DNA from: Planctomycetia bacterium
GTDB taxonomy: Bacteria; Planctomycetota; Planctomycetia; Pirellulales; S012-138
NCBI GenBank assembly: GCA_016177915.1
Contig: JACOUI010000087.1
Span: forward strand, 1 to 56,305
Reading direction: 5' to 3'
Length of the DNA: 56,305 nt
The translations under genes and the position numbers were made by a program. Below the pieces are notes generated by a model. That model made no database searches and was not told the DNA's origin. It was given only the letters and a program-made list of their open reading frames with translations. Each line of letters opens with the position of its first letter. Position 1 is the first letter of the stretch. Of the stretch, positions 32,737 to 41,817 are shown piece by piece.

Positions 32737-34787
32737 GGGTCACCTGCCGAATGCAGCGAGCGGATCTTGCGCCAGTGCGGGCGCGTGACAACGCTCCGCG
32801 CGGTTTCTTCCGCTAGCTCATCTTCTCCGTCGGCGGCCGCCAGCGCCGCGTTGCCGTCGTGAAGCCTCTGCGGCCAGAGCCGGATCAAGGCCCCCGCGAC
32901 GATGATGCCGCCCCCCAGCCACAGCCAGCGCATCATCGGATTCTCGACGAACGTCAACGAGACCTGGCCATCGGCCGTGCCGCTGTGCAGGATCGTGTAA
33001 AAGTCGCCGCCCCACGTGGACTGGATCGCCACCTCCGTCGTCCATTCCTGCTGCAGCCGGTGAAAATGCTGCGCCGGGACGAGCGTCGCCTCGACGCGGC
33101 CTCCGCGGGCAATCTCCAGCTCAGCCTCGGCCACGATCCTGTCGGCCAGGTCGCGCTGGTTGCGACGCATGAGGCGGACGTCCCGCCCCGCCCAGGCAAC
33201 CGTCTGCCCCTGGGTCATCACGAACTCCTGCTCCCGATGCCCCAGCGACGAACCCACGATCCCGAGGGCCACCGAAACGAGCCCCAGATGAATCAGAAAT
33301 CCGGCGTATTGCCCGCGACCGCACCGAAGTGCCGTGACTACGCCCCACACGGGCCGCGCCGGATGGCGCTGCTGACCGTCGAGAATCAAAGCGCCCGCGA
33401 GCGCGACGACCGCGCCCACTGCGATCCCGGCCGCCGCCAGCGCGAGCGGGTGATAGCTCACCATCACCGCCGTCAATATCGCCGTCACGCCGCCAGCACA
33501 GGCCGACCCCATCAGCCAGCGATTCTGCCCCTGGCTTGGCCCGACTTTCCAGCGCAGAAGCGGCGCCATCGCCGTGGTCAAAAGCAGCGTCAGCCCGGTG
33601 GGAATGAGCACGTTGTTGTAGAACGCCGGCCCGACCACGATGGGCTTGTCCGAAAACAAGGTCGACAGGGCGGTGCTGCACGTGCCGGTCACGACCACGG
33701 CCGTCAGGAGCAACAGCGAGACGATGGAGACCAGCACGAGCGACTCGCGGCAGAGGATGCTGCGCGCAGCCCCCCCTTGTGCAGCCAGCAACCACCGCCG
33801 TACGAGCAGAATGACCGCCCCGCCGATCAACAGGACCGCCATCAGCGCCAGAAAGAGCCAGCCGATCGGCGACTTGCTGAAGGCGTGCACGCTGCTGAAC
33901 ACCCCGCTGCGCGTGAGAAACGTGGCGAAGTTGCACAGGCCAAACGTGACGAGCGCCAGCGAAAACGCCGTCTTCTTCAGCACGCCCGCGAACTGCCAGG
34001 CCATCATGCCGTGGATCAACGCCGTGCCGGTCAGCCACGGCAGCAGCGACCCGTTTTCGACGGGGTCCCAGCTCCAGTAGCCGCCCCAGCCGAGCTCTTC
34101 ATACGCCCAGTCCGCCCCCAGCAGGATGCCCACGCCCAGCACTGTCCACGCCACCAGTGCCCAGGGCCGCGCCTCGCGAATCCAGCCCGCGTCCGCTCGC
34201 CCGCTGACCAGCGCGACGCAGGCCATCGCAAACGGCACCGTCCACAGCGCGTATCCCAAAAACACGATCGGCGGATGAATCAGCATCGCAGGATGCTGCA
34301 AGAGCGGGCTTAAGCCCGCGCCGTCGTGCGGCGCGGCGAGGCTGGCGTCCATCGGATCGGCAGCGAAAACGATCACCACGATCAGGAACGCCAAGTAGCC
34401 CATCAGCACGCCGAACGTCGGATCGCGCATCGCCGAAGTCTCGCGGCGCGGCTTGAACCGGCAAACAAGCGCGATCACTCCGAGCACAAAGGCCCATAAC
34501 AGGAGCGACCCGGCCTGACCGACCCACAGCGCCGACAGCGAATAGTGCGACGGCAGCAGCTTGCTCGAGTACTGGGCGACGTAAGCAAACGAGAAGTCTT
34601 TTGTGTACAAGGCCCAGGCCAGGGCGCCGACCACGATCGACAGCGCCGCAACGCTGATAACCCCCGCCATCAAACCCGCCGTGCGCACGAGGCGATGGCC
34701 GCGCCAGGTTCCCACCACGCAGCCGAACGCCGAGAACCCGGCGCCGACAAACGCGGCCAAAAGGCAGAATTCGCCCAGGGTTCTCAT
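32733..34787 (-). CDS. ccmF: CcmF heme lyase
   Basis: 684 residues with about 13-15 membrane segments and the WWD heme-binding region YEELGWGGYWSWDPVENGSLLPWL. CFTRSG-type motif FLTRSGVFSSVHAF and AGSLLLW are also CcmF marks. It joins heme from CcmE to apocytochrome CxxCH motifs. Its start overlaps the ccmE stop (ATGA). In System I* it acts without CcmH. Confidence 0.92.
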   Translation of the reverse strand: MRTLGEFCLLAAFVGAGFSAFGCVVGTWRGHRLVRTAGLMAGVISVAALSIVVGALAWALYTKDFSFAYVAQYSSKLLPSHYSLSALWVGQAGSLLLWAFVLGVIALVCRFKPRRETSAMRDPTFGVLMGYLAFLIVVIVFAADPMDASLAAPHDGAGLSPLLQHPAMLIHPPIVFLGYALWTVPFAMACVALVSGRADAGWIREARPWALVAWTVLGVGILLGADWAYEELGWGGYWSWDPVENGSLLPWLTGTALIHGMMAWQFAGVLKKTAFSLALVTFGLCNFATFLTRSGVFSSVHAFSKSPIGWLFLALMAVLLIGGAVILLVRRWLLAAQGGAARSILCRESLVLVSIVSLLLLTAVVVTGTCSTALSTLFSDKPIVVGPAFYNNVLIPTGLTLLLTTAMAPLLRWKVGPSQGQNRWLMGSACAGGVTAILTAVMVSYHPLALAAAGIAVGAVVALAGALILDGQQRHPARPVWGVVTALRCGRGQYAGFLIHLGLVSVALGIVGSSLGHREQEFVMTQGQTVAWAGRDVRLMRRNQRDLADRIVAEAELEIARGGRVEATLVPAQHFHRLQQEWTTEVAIQSTWGGDFYTILHSGTADGQVSLTFVENPMMRWLWLGGGIIVAGALIRLWPQRLHDGNAALAAADGEDELAEETARSVVTRPHWRKIRSLHSAGDP

Positions 34788-35215
34788 GGGCTTTTTTTCC
34801 CGGTGGAGCTGGCAGAGCTGGAATCGGCCGCGGCGGATTCATACTTGCTGGCGCAGCGCGTCAGCACCTTGTCGCCGCGCAAGAGTCCCCCAGGCGCGAG
34901 CCGCCCTTCGACGACAACGTCCATGTTTTCCTTGAGATTGTCGGGCACGGCACCGTCACAGACGACGTTCAACCTGGCCGAGCGCCCTTGCAGACAGAAG
35001 GTCGCCCGCGAGCGGTCGGCGGCAATCTGCAGCGAGCCGGCGGCGACGCCGCCGCTGACGCGCACCCGATTTCCCTCCAGCTTCGCCGGCTCCGCCAGGC
35101 ATTCGTCGACCGTCACGTAGTACTGCCAGCTCGACGAGGCGCCCACGTACGCCATGTACGTGGTTACTCCAACCACGACGACCAGGCCCCCGGCCAGCTT
35201 GACACCCGGCGACAT
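34784..35215 (-). CDS. ccmE: CcmE heme chaperone, CxxxY variant
   Basis: 143 residues. One N-terminal membrane anchor (about 6-24) and an OB-fold domain (NRVRVSGGVAAGSLQ, NVVCDGAVPDNLKENMDVVVEGRL). The heme-binding motif near the C-terminus reads VLTRCASKY: Cys121 and Tyr125 in place of the usual His...Tyr of VLAKHDENY. CxxxY-type CcmE is known from Desulfovibrio and archaea and goes with loss of CcmH. A Ser/Ala-rich tail follows. First gene of the ccm operon; start ATG 35215 was chosen over one 22 codons upstream. Confidence 0.85.
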   Translation of the reverse strand: MSPGVKLAGGLVVVVGVTTYMAYVGASSSWQYYVTVDECLAEPAKLEGNRVRVSGGVAAGSLQIAADRSRATFCLQGRSARLNVVCDGAVPDNLKENMDVVVEGRLAPGGLLRGDKVLTRCASKYESAAADSSSASSTGKKSP

Positions 35216-35412
35216 CCTTGTCCTCCCGCCCGCGCTGCTAGCGCCCGCACTCCTCGACGATTGGGCCGCGGACGGTAGCAAATCTTGGGAACGCTGTCAA
35301 AGTGAGTCGCGGCGACGGGACGCCCGGCGTCCTGATCTGCAAACCAAAGCCGTCTAATGGCTTGTGGCGCTGCGTCTCTGGCGACATTCCGACGGCAGGC
35401 CGGGCGGCGACG

Positions 35413-35446
35413 GCGGGATCGAATCCGCACGTCGTACGTTCGATCC
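35413..35446 (+). pseudogene. Decayed 3' half of a tRNA(CAT) gene
   Basis: GCGGGATCGAATCCGC then ACGTCGTACGTTCGATCC aligns with the anticodon arm, variable loop and T arm of the tRNA at 20303-20376 (GCGGAATCATAATCCGC, GTGTCGTAGGTTCGAATCC). The anticodon loop is altered, the T stem no longer pairs and no acceptor stem remains. The following terminator also matches. Same orientation as the intact tRNA. Confidence 0.55.
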
Positions 35447-35465
35447 AATCGGCTGTGCAGACGAA

Positions 35466-35510
35466 AAATCCCCGCGGAAGACCATCGCCTCCCGCGGGGA
35501 TTTCGTCGTT
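35466..35510. terminator. Bidirectional terminator behind the tRNA remnant
   Basis: Perfect 12-bp stem AAATCCCCGCGG / CCGCGGGGATTT (35466-35477 and 35492-35503). A-rich sequence before and T-rich sequence after let it serve both strands; on the minus strand it lies just past the DUF3303 gene. The tail TTTCGTCGTTT matches the tRNA terminator at 20384-20427. Confidence 0.75.
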
Positions 35511-35531
35511 TTTCAAGCCGCGCTTGCGGCG

Positions 35532-35813
35532 CTAGATTCCGGTGCGCTGCAGGACTTCCTTCAGTTCCCCGTCCTCCAGGACCGGCACCGTCTCCAATTG
35601 CATCACGTCGCTCCACTGCAGGGCGAACTCGGTGAGCGCCTTGGCGTCGTCGCTCTCCAAGAGGTCAAAACCCCCGCTGAAATCGGCCGCCGTCCAGCGG
35701 CCCAAGAGCTTCGTGCCCGCGGGCGGCTTGCCGCCGGTCTTCTTGAAGCGGGCGATGGCCTCGTCGCGGCCCTTGATTTCCGGCTTGAAGTTGAAGGTGA
35801 GCATGAATTTCAT
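35532..35813 (-). CDS. DUF3303-like small protein
   Basis: 93 residues, opening MKFMLTFNFKPEIKGRDEAIARF and with GRWTAADFSGGFDLLESDD, a ferredoxin-like alpha/beta fold pattern as in DUF3303 proteins and YCII relatives. No signal peptide. Function unknown. Its 3' end lies 22 bp from the shared terminator. Confidence 0.65.
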   Translation of the reverse strand: MKFMLTFNFKPEIKGRDEAIARFKKTGGKPPAGTKLLGRWTAADFSGGFDLLESDDAKALTEFALQWSDVMQLETVPVLEDGELKEVLQRTGI

Positions 35814-36121
35814 GGAGGGGTCCTTTCGGGAAGCTAGGTGGGAACGGCCTTGCGAACGGGAGACAGCACAAAAGCTCGCGTCACTTTGGAGTTGAGCAAG
35901 CCTAGGCCACGGGCGGCATCGCCGCCGCCGCACGTGACCGTGTCCGTCGGCCTTTTCGGTGCGAGCGTCACCGCCGGCACAGATGGAACCATCGCGTCGC
36001 CGGGGAGCGTTTCGGGCTCGCCCTGGCTGTCGCGTCGGGTCGGCGCGCTGGCTGGCGAATCGCTGGTGCGCCCTCGCTGGCGCATCGGGGCCTGAGACGT
36101 CGCGGGCCGCGATCGACCGGC
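35814..36121. other. Intergenic region between two minus-strand genes
   Basis: 308 bp. The plus-strand open frame through it lacks a ribosome site and family features. GCGCGCTGGCTGGCG..GTGCGCC-rich sequence near 36030-36095 looks like degraded repeat material. Confidence 0.35.
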
Positions 36122-38392
36122 TCAGTCGGGATACACGAACTCATTCAAATTGAAGAGCACGCGGCAGAACTGCACCCGCGCCGCCTCGCGCGACTCGGCC
36201 TCGCTGATTCCGCGGCCGGACTCCTTGGCGGCCCGCGCAATCTCGGCAGCCTGCTCGTCGAGAAATCGTCCGATGGCGGCCACCTGATCCACCGATGCCT
36301 CGCGGCAGAGGGCCAGCCGGTAGGCCAGGCGAACTTGCGCCGCCCGGTCGTCGCCTGCCTCGCGCACCAGCCGCTCGGAGAGCCGCTGCGCTTGCCGGTT
36401 GACGAAGTCGCCGTTGAAGAGCGTCAGGGCCTGCGGCGCGACGTGCGTCACGTTCCGCCCGGCCGCGCTGCGCGTGCAGTCGCAAAGGTCCAGCACTTCC
36501 AGCATCGGCACCACCAGCGACCGCTTGATGTACGCGTACACCGCCCGCCGCGAGCCTTGCGCCTCGTTGAACGGCTGCCAGATTTTGTCCGGGTCGCTGT
36601 GCCCCTCCAGGGCCTCCTTCGGCACGTGCATGAACACGCTGGGTCCGAACATCTGCCGGTTGATCCGTCCGCTGGCGGCGAGCATCGAGTCGTGGATCGC
36701 CTCGACGGACAGCCGCCGATAGGGGAACCGCCAAAGGAGCATGTTGTCCGGGTCCTGGCCGCCATACTCTTCGTTCCAGGCCGAGCTCATGCCATAAGCA
36801 CTGCTCGTCAGGATCAACCGGTGCAGTTCCTTGAGCGACCAATGGGCGTTGTGGACGAACCAGTGGGCCAGCCAATCGAGGAGCTGGTCGTGCGTCGGCG
36901 ACGCGCCCATCACGCCGAAGTCGCTGGGGGTCCGCACCAGCCCCTCGCCAAAGTGAAACTGCCAGACGCGGTTGACGATGACGCGGGCCATCAGCGGATT
37001 GTCCGGGCTTGTCACCCAGCGGGCGAATGAGAGTCGGCGGCGCGTCGTGTGCTCGTCCGGCGCCAGAAACTCCGGCTGCCTGGCGGCCAGGACCGTCGGC
37101 ACGCCCGGCTGCACTTCCGGCCCGGGGCTGGCCGCCTGCCCGCGCAGCAAAAGGTGCGTCTTGGGCGGCTGGGGCGACGGCTCGCGCAGGTAGTAGGCCC
37201 GCGGCGGATCGGGCAGCTCGCGCTTGAGCGCCGCGATCTGTGCTTCGGCGTCGGCGATCTTCTGCCGCGTTTCATCGGGCAAGTTCGCCGTCAGTTCGGA
37301 TTCGAGCGCCGCCTGGTGCTTTTGCACTAGCTCCCGCTGCGGCGGCGTGCGCTTGGCGTCTTCCGTCGTGAAGGCCGCGACGACCTCTTCGCCGAGCTTG
37401 CTTTGACCCGACGCAAGATGCGCCGCGCGGAACTTGTCGCGGAGGGCGAGGATTCCCACGTTCCGCTCGGCGATTTTCCGATCACGGGTCTCCAGCGCCG
37501 CAAGCTTCGCGGGCGGGGCAGCCGGAAGATCCAGCTCCTGCCGCCCGTTCTGCGGCCGCTTCAGCGGGTCCAGGATCGCCACCATCCGGTAGTAATCGAG
37601 CGCCGTGAGCGGCTCGAACTTGTGGTTGTGGCAGCGGGCGCAGGCGAGCGTCAGGCCCAGAAAGGCCTGGCTCGTGGTGTCGATGATGTCGTCGAGCTGA
37701 TCGAAGCGGTCCTGGGCGAAATCGGCCGGCTCGTCGTCCCAGGGTCCGAGGCGATAGTAGCCCGTCGCGGTGACGCTGCCCTCGTCGGCGTCTTCCAGTT
37801 CGTCGCCGGCAAGCTGCTCCGTCACGAACCGGTCGTAGGGCAGGTCGGCGTTGAGGGCCGAGATCACCCAGTCGCGATATCGCCAGGCCGAAGGTTTTTT
37901 GGCGTCGCGCTCGTAGCCGTTCGTCTCGGCGTACCGAACAAGGTCCAGCCAGTGCCGCGCCCAGCGCTCGCCGTAGCCGGGGCTTGCCAGCAATTGATCG
38001 ACGACGCGCTCCCGCTTGTCGGGCGACCGGTCGGCAAGGAACTCCGCCTGCTGCTCCGGCGTGGGCGGGAGGCCCAGCACGTCGAGATAAACGCGCCGCA
38101 GCCACTTCTCATCGGTGGCCCGCTCGGCCGGACGCCAGCCTTTGGCCTCCAGCTTGGCCAGCACGAAGTTGTCGATGGGATTGCGGGGCCAGGCGACGTC
38201 GCGCACCGCGGGAATCGCGTGCCGCTCGATTCTCTGAAACGCCCAGTGCTGCCGGTCGGCATCGGTGATGATGGCGTCGTATTTGGCGAGGTCGAACGCC
38301 GGGTCGTCGGCCACGGCAGCCATGGAGCCAGCCAGCCACCCCGCGGCAAAAACCGCCACCCAAAGGAAATCCCTCTTGAGAACGACCGCCAT
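36122..38392 (-). CDS. DUF1549-DUF1553 protein without a heme domain
   Basis: 756 residues with a signal peptide (MAVVLKRDFLWVAVFAAGWLAG..). DUF1549 motifs (WPRNPIDNFVLAKLEAKGW, RRVYLDVLGLPPTPEQQAEF, GERWARHWLDLVRYAETNG, ACARCHNHKFEPL) and DUF1553 motifs (NPLMARVIVNRVWQFHFGEG, SSAYGMSS, RRLSVEAIHDSMLAASGR) are complete. Unlike the protein at 16230 it lacks the N-terminal PSCyt1 heme domain; the CARCH inside DUF1549 is conserved in the family. No DUF1501 partner is adjacent. Start ATG 38392 was chosen for the signal peptide. Function unknown. Confidence 0.85.
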   Translation of the reverse strand: MAVVLKRDFLWVAVFAAGWLAGSMAAVADDPAFDLAKYDAIITDADRQHWAFQRIERHAIPAVRDVAWPRNPIDNFVLAKLEAKGWRPAERATDEKWLRRVYLDVLGLPPTPEQQAEFLADRSPDKRERVVDQLLASPGYGERWARHWLDLVRYAETNGYERDAKKPSAWRYRDWVISALNADLPYDRFVTEQLAGDELEDADEGSVTATGYYRLGPWDDEPADFAQDRFDQLDDIIDTTSQAFLGLTLACARCHNHKFEPLTALDYYRMVAILDPLKRPQNGRQELDLPAAPPAKLAALETRDRKIAERNVGILALRDKFRAAHLASGQSKLGEEVVAAFTTEDAKRTPPQRELVQKHQAALESELTANLPDETRQKIADAEAQIAALKRELPDPPRAYYLREPSPQPPKTHLLLRGQAASPGPEVQPGVPTVLAARQPEFLAPDEHTTRRRLSFARWVTSPDNPLMARVIVNRVWQFHFGEGLVRTPSDFGVMGASPTHDQLLDWLAHWFVHNAHWSLKELHRLILTSSAYGMSSAWNEEYGGQDPDNMLLWRFPYRRLSVEAIHDSMLAASGRINRQMFGPSVFMHVPKEALEGHSDPDKIWQPFNEAQGSRRAVYAYIKRSLVVPMLEVLDLCDCTRSAAGRNVTHVAPQALTLFNGDFVNRQAQRLSERLVREAGDDRAAQVRLAYRLALCREASVDQVAAIGRFLDEQAAEIARAAKESGRGISEAESREAARVQFCRVLFNLNEFVYPD

Positions 38393-38534
38393 ACGCTCGG
38401 ATTCCAAATGATTCGAGTATGTGCCAAAGGCAAGTCCCATTTAACCCGCTCTTGAAGTGAAACGCAAAGCGCGTCGCCCTGGCCACGTCGACCGCTAAAA
38501 TCGTATGCTTCCATGAACCGCTGATCGTTTTCCC

Positions 38535-38568
38535 AATTCCGCACTCCGAATTCCGCACTCCGAATTCG
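38535..38568. repeat. Tandem repeat abutting a start codon
   Basis: AATTCCGCACTCCG occurs twice in tandem, followed by AATTCG, and ends at the base before ATG 38569. On the minus strand it reads TTCGGAGTGCGG, related to the sequence before ATG 14487. Confidence 0.6.
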
Positions 38569-40764
38569 ATGCACGCCGTTCGCCTCAAATATGACCGCCG
38601 CGGCGTTCGCGTCGCCCGCGACGATTTCGGCGTGCCCCACATCCAGGCCGACGCCTGGCCCGCCGCCCTCTACGGCCTGGGTTACATGCACGCGGTCGAC
38701 CGGCTCACGCAGATGCTCTTTTCCCGCGTCGTCGCCCAGGGCCGGTCGGCCGAGCAGATCGCGGGCACGCGCGAGATGTTCGAGGCCGACTGCCTCTTCC
38801 GACAGGTCGGCCTGTATCTTCGACTCGACGAAGAGCTCTTCGCTCTAGAACCGGCCGAGCGCGAGGACCTCGCCGCCTACTGCGAAGGCGTCAACGACGG
38901 CCTGCACCAGGCGGGCCGGTCGCTCCCCATGTGGGCCACGCGCTTCCAGCCCGACCCCTGGGACGAGCGCTCCGTCCTGCTGGCGGCCAACCTGCTGAAC
39001 TTCGCCGGCCTCGTCATCGCGCAACAGCAGCAGGAGCGGCTGATCATCGAGCTGGTTCAGGCGGGCGTCGGCGACCGCCACATGCGGGAGCTGTTCTCTC
39101 CGGCCCTGGACGGGGCGGACTTCGACCTCCTGCGCCGCGTCCTCATCTCCAGCCGGCTTTCGGACGACGCCCTCCAGCTCATCGCCGACTTGCCGCATTT
39201 TTCGGGAAGCAACGCCTGGGCGATCTCGCCCGCGCGGAGCGAAACCGGATCGGCCCTCTTGGCCTCCGATCCGCACCTGGAGATCAACCGGTTGCCGGCC
39301 ATCTGGTACGAGGCCGTTCTCACGTGGCCGGAAAACTATCTGCTTGGTGCGACGCTTCCCGGCACGCCGATTTGCGCCGTGGGCCGCTCGCGCGACCTGG
39401 CCTGGGGCGTGACCTACCTCAAAGGCGACACCAGCGACTTTTTCGTCGAAGACTGTCGCCGGCACAACGGCGCCTGGCAATATCGCCGCCGCGACGGCTG
39501 GCATGATTTTTCCGTCCGCGAAGAGACCATCCATCGCCGCGGCAAGTCGCCGGTCGTCCACCGCGTTTACTCAAATTCACTGGGCGCACTGGACGGCGAC
39601 CCCGCCGCCCGTGGCGAGGGCCTGCACCTGCTCCCGGCCTGGACCGGTCAGGACGAAGGCGCCGGCCGCTCCGTCGCTGCCTGGCTGAAGCTCGTTCACG
39701 TGCGCAAAGTGGCCGCGGCCATGGACCTGGTGCGCGATAGCCCGCAGCCTTCGCTCTGCTGGATCTTCGCCGATCGCGCCGGCCACATCGGCCGGCAGGC
39801 CAGCGGGACGTTTCCGCTTCGAGCGCCCCCTTGCGGCGGACTCTATCCCATCCCCGCCTGGGACGAGATGAACCACTGGCAGGGCCGCATTTCCCCGCAG
39901 CTTCTGCCGCGCCTCTACGATCCCCCCGAAGGATTCGTCGCCTCGGCCAACGAGCCGATCGAGATACCAAGCGGCCCGACGATCGTCACCATGCCGCTGC
40001 CGGACTACCGCAAGCGGCGAATCGTCGAGCGGCTGACGGCGCTCCCCAAGATCTCACTGGCGAACGTGCAGGCGCTGCAATACGACGTGGTGAGCCTCCA
40101 GGCCCGCGAGCTGATGGCGATTCTCGCTCCGCACCTGCCCGAAGGCGAGCTGAAATGGCGGCTGGCCGCTTGGGACCATAGCTACCCGCCCGACAGCCGC
40201 GAGGCCACGCTCTTCACCAACCTCTATCGCCGCGTGCTGGTCGAGATCTTCGGCCAGGAGCCGCAGCACGGCGGCATCGGCTGGCGGCGGACGCTCTACC
40301 TGTGTACCCGCGCCGGCTTTTCGATCATGATCATCGCCAGCGTCGACAAGCTGCTGCACCAGGAAAAGTCCGTGTGGTGGGAAGGCCGCGACAAGGGCGA
40401 GCTGATCCGCAAGGCCGCCGAAAACCTCTCGACCGACGCGCCTCCCTGGTCCAAGGTCAACGCCTTCCGCTTCACCAACCGCTTCTTCGAGCGAAAGCTC
40501 GTCGCGCGGGCCCTGGGCTTTCACACCCGGCTCGTGCCCATGCCCGGCTGCTTCGCCACGCCCTTCCAGGGCAACCTGCTGCGGGCGGCGACGCGCGAGA
40601 CGTCGTTCGCCCCGTCCTATCACTTCGTCACCGACCTGGCCACGGATGAGGCCCACACCAACTTGCCCGGCGGGCCGAGCGAAAGCCGCTTCTCGCGGTG
40701 GTACAAGAGCGACATCCCACGCTGGTTCCGGGGGCAGTACAAGCCGCTGCGACCGTCGACGTAG
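38569..40764 (+). CDS. Penicillin-acylase-family Ntn hydrolase without signal peptide
   Basis: 731 residues of the S45 family, which hydrolyse amides (penicillins, acyl-homoserine lactones and others) after self-cleavage. The opening VRVARDDFGVPHIQADAWPAALYGLGYMHAVDRLTQM is typical of the alpha chain. GSNAWAIS carries the nucleophile Ser214 of the beta chain, and SDPHLEINRLPAIWYE follows. Most relatives are exported, but no signal peptide is visible here, so it may be cytosolic. The region upstream is a tandem repeat with no SD. Substrate unknown. Confidence 0.8.
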   Translation: MHAVRLKYDRRGVRVARDDFGVPHIQADAWPAALYGLGYMHAVDRLTQMLFSRVVAQGRSAEQIAGTREMFEADCLFRQVGLYLRLDEELFALEPAEREDLAAYCEGVNDGLHQAGRSLPMWATRFQPDPWDERSVLLAANLLNFAGLVIAQQQQERLIIELVQAGVGDRHMRELFSPALDGADFDLLRRVLISSRLSDDALQLIADLPHFSGSNAWAISPARSETGSALLASDPHLEINRLPAIWYEAVLTWPENYLLGATLPGTPICAVGRSRDLAWGVTYLKGDTSDFFVEDCRRHNGAWQYRRRDGWHDFSVREETIHRRGKSPVVHRVYSNSLGALDGDPAARGEGLHLLPAWTGQDEGAGRSVAAWLKLVHVRKVAAAMDLVRDSPQPSLCWIFADRAGHIGRQASGTFPLRAPPCGGLYPIPAWDEMNHWQGRISPQLLPRLYDPPEGFVASANEPIEIPSGPTIVTMPLPDYRKRRIVERLTALPKISLANVQALQYDVVSLQARELMAILAPHLPEGELKWRLAAWDHSYPPDSREATLFTNLYRRVLVEIFGQEPQHGGIGWRRTLYLCTRAGFSIMIIASVDKLLHQEKSVWWEGRDKGELIRKAAENLSTDAPPWSKVNAFRFTNRFFERKLVARALGFHTRLVPMPGCFATPFQGNLLRAATRETSFAPSYHFVTDLATDEAHTNLPGGPSESRFSRWYKSDIPRWFRGQYKPLRPST

Positions 40765-40802
40765 CGCCCCCCAAGCCCACCGGCTGCGTCCGGTGGGACC
40801 GG

Positions 40803-41771
40803 CTACGGAAGGTTTGCTTCGAGGACCGTCGCCGCGCCGTGCGCTGTCACCTTGATAGGACCAATCGCCGCCGGCACGAGCGCCGTGTCTCCGGCGCGCA
40901 GCGGCTGACCTGTTGGATCGCCATCGAGCGAAACGCTCCCGGCAATCACCGACAGGATGTGAAACCGATCGTCGCCGCCGACCGCGGCTGCCGTTTTTTC
41001 AGACAGCTCCCATCGCCGCAGGACGAACTTGTCGCAGGACACAAGCTGCCACGCCCAGGGGCTATCCGTCGGCTGAGGCGCCTGCACCTTGCCCGAACCG
41101 AGCGAAAAGTCGATCACGTCGAGGGCCTCTCGAACGTGCAGCGGCCGGGGCTTCCCCTGCGCATCGAGGCGGTTCCAATCGAATAATCGATACGTCGTGT
41201 CGCTCGATTGCTGAATCTCGTAGAGCAACAGCCCTTCGCCGATGGCGTGGACCGTGCCCGCCGGCAAGAGCACGCAATCGCCGACCGCCGGCTCGATCTT
41301 GTGGAGGCACAACTCGCACGTGCCGCGCGCCACCTCCCGCTGGAGCGCCGGCCGGTCCAGGCCGCGCTTGAGGCCCACGTAGAGCACGCTTCCCGGCTCC
41401 TTGTCGAGCACGACCCAGGCTTCGGTCTTTCCCAGGTCCGGCGGGTTCAAACGGGCCGCCCGCGTATCGTCGGGGTGGACTTGCACCGAGAGGCGCTCTC
41501 TGGCGTCGAGGAATTTCACGAGCAGCGGAAAACGGGGCTGCGGAAAGTGGCGGCCATAAAGCTCGCGTCCAAACTGGGCGGCAATCTGCGAGAGCGACTG
41601 CCCCTTGAGCGGACCGGCCAGGACGATGGACTGGTCTTGTCCGTGATCGGCGATCTCCCAGCTTTCGGCGCAGGTCGCGTCCGGCGCGACGGGCTTTCCC
41701 CATTGGGCCAGCTTGCGGCCGCCCCAGAGGTAGGACTTGAGGATCGGCGCGAATCGCAGAGGATAACGCAT
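40803..41771 (-). CDS. manA: Mannose-6-phosphate isomerase, type I
   Basis: A 322-residue zinc cupin enzyme that interconverts mannose-6-P and fructose-6-P. The motifs are PLLVKFLDARERLSVQVHPDD, GKTEAWVVLD and LLPAGTVHAIGEGLLLYEIQQSSDTTYRLFDW, which supply the zinc ligands (His in VHPDD, Glu in TEAW, His in TVHAIG). Close to Bacillus-type short ManA. It lies 46 bp from the PVC propeller gene in the same direction; a functional link is not evident. Confidence 0.9.
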   Translation of the reverse strand: MRYPLRFAPILKSYLWGGRKLAQWGKPVAPDATCAESWEIADHGQDQSIVLAGPLKGQSLSQIAAQFGRELYGRHFPQPRFPLLVKFLDARERLSVQVHPDDTRAARLNPPDLGKTEAWVVLDKEPGSVLYVGLKRGLDRPALQREVARGTCELCLHKIEPAVGDCVLLPAGTVHAIGEGLLLYEIQQSSDTTYRLFDWNRLDAQGKPRPLHVREALDVIDFSLGSGKVQAPQPTDSPWAWQLVSCDKFVLRRWELSEKTAAAVGGDDRFHILSVIAGSVSLDGDPTGQPLRAGDTALVPAAIGPIKVTAHGAATVLEANLP

Positions 41772-41817
41772 CGAATGAACCGTGCGGAGTCTCCGTACGC
41801 GGCCCCCTGTGCTCGAG

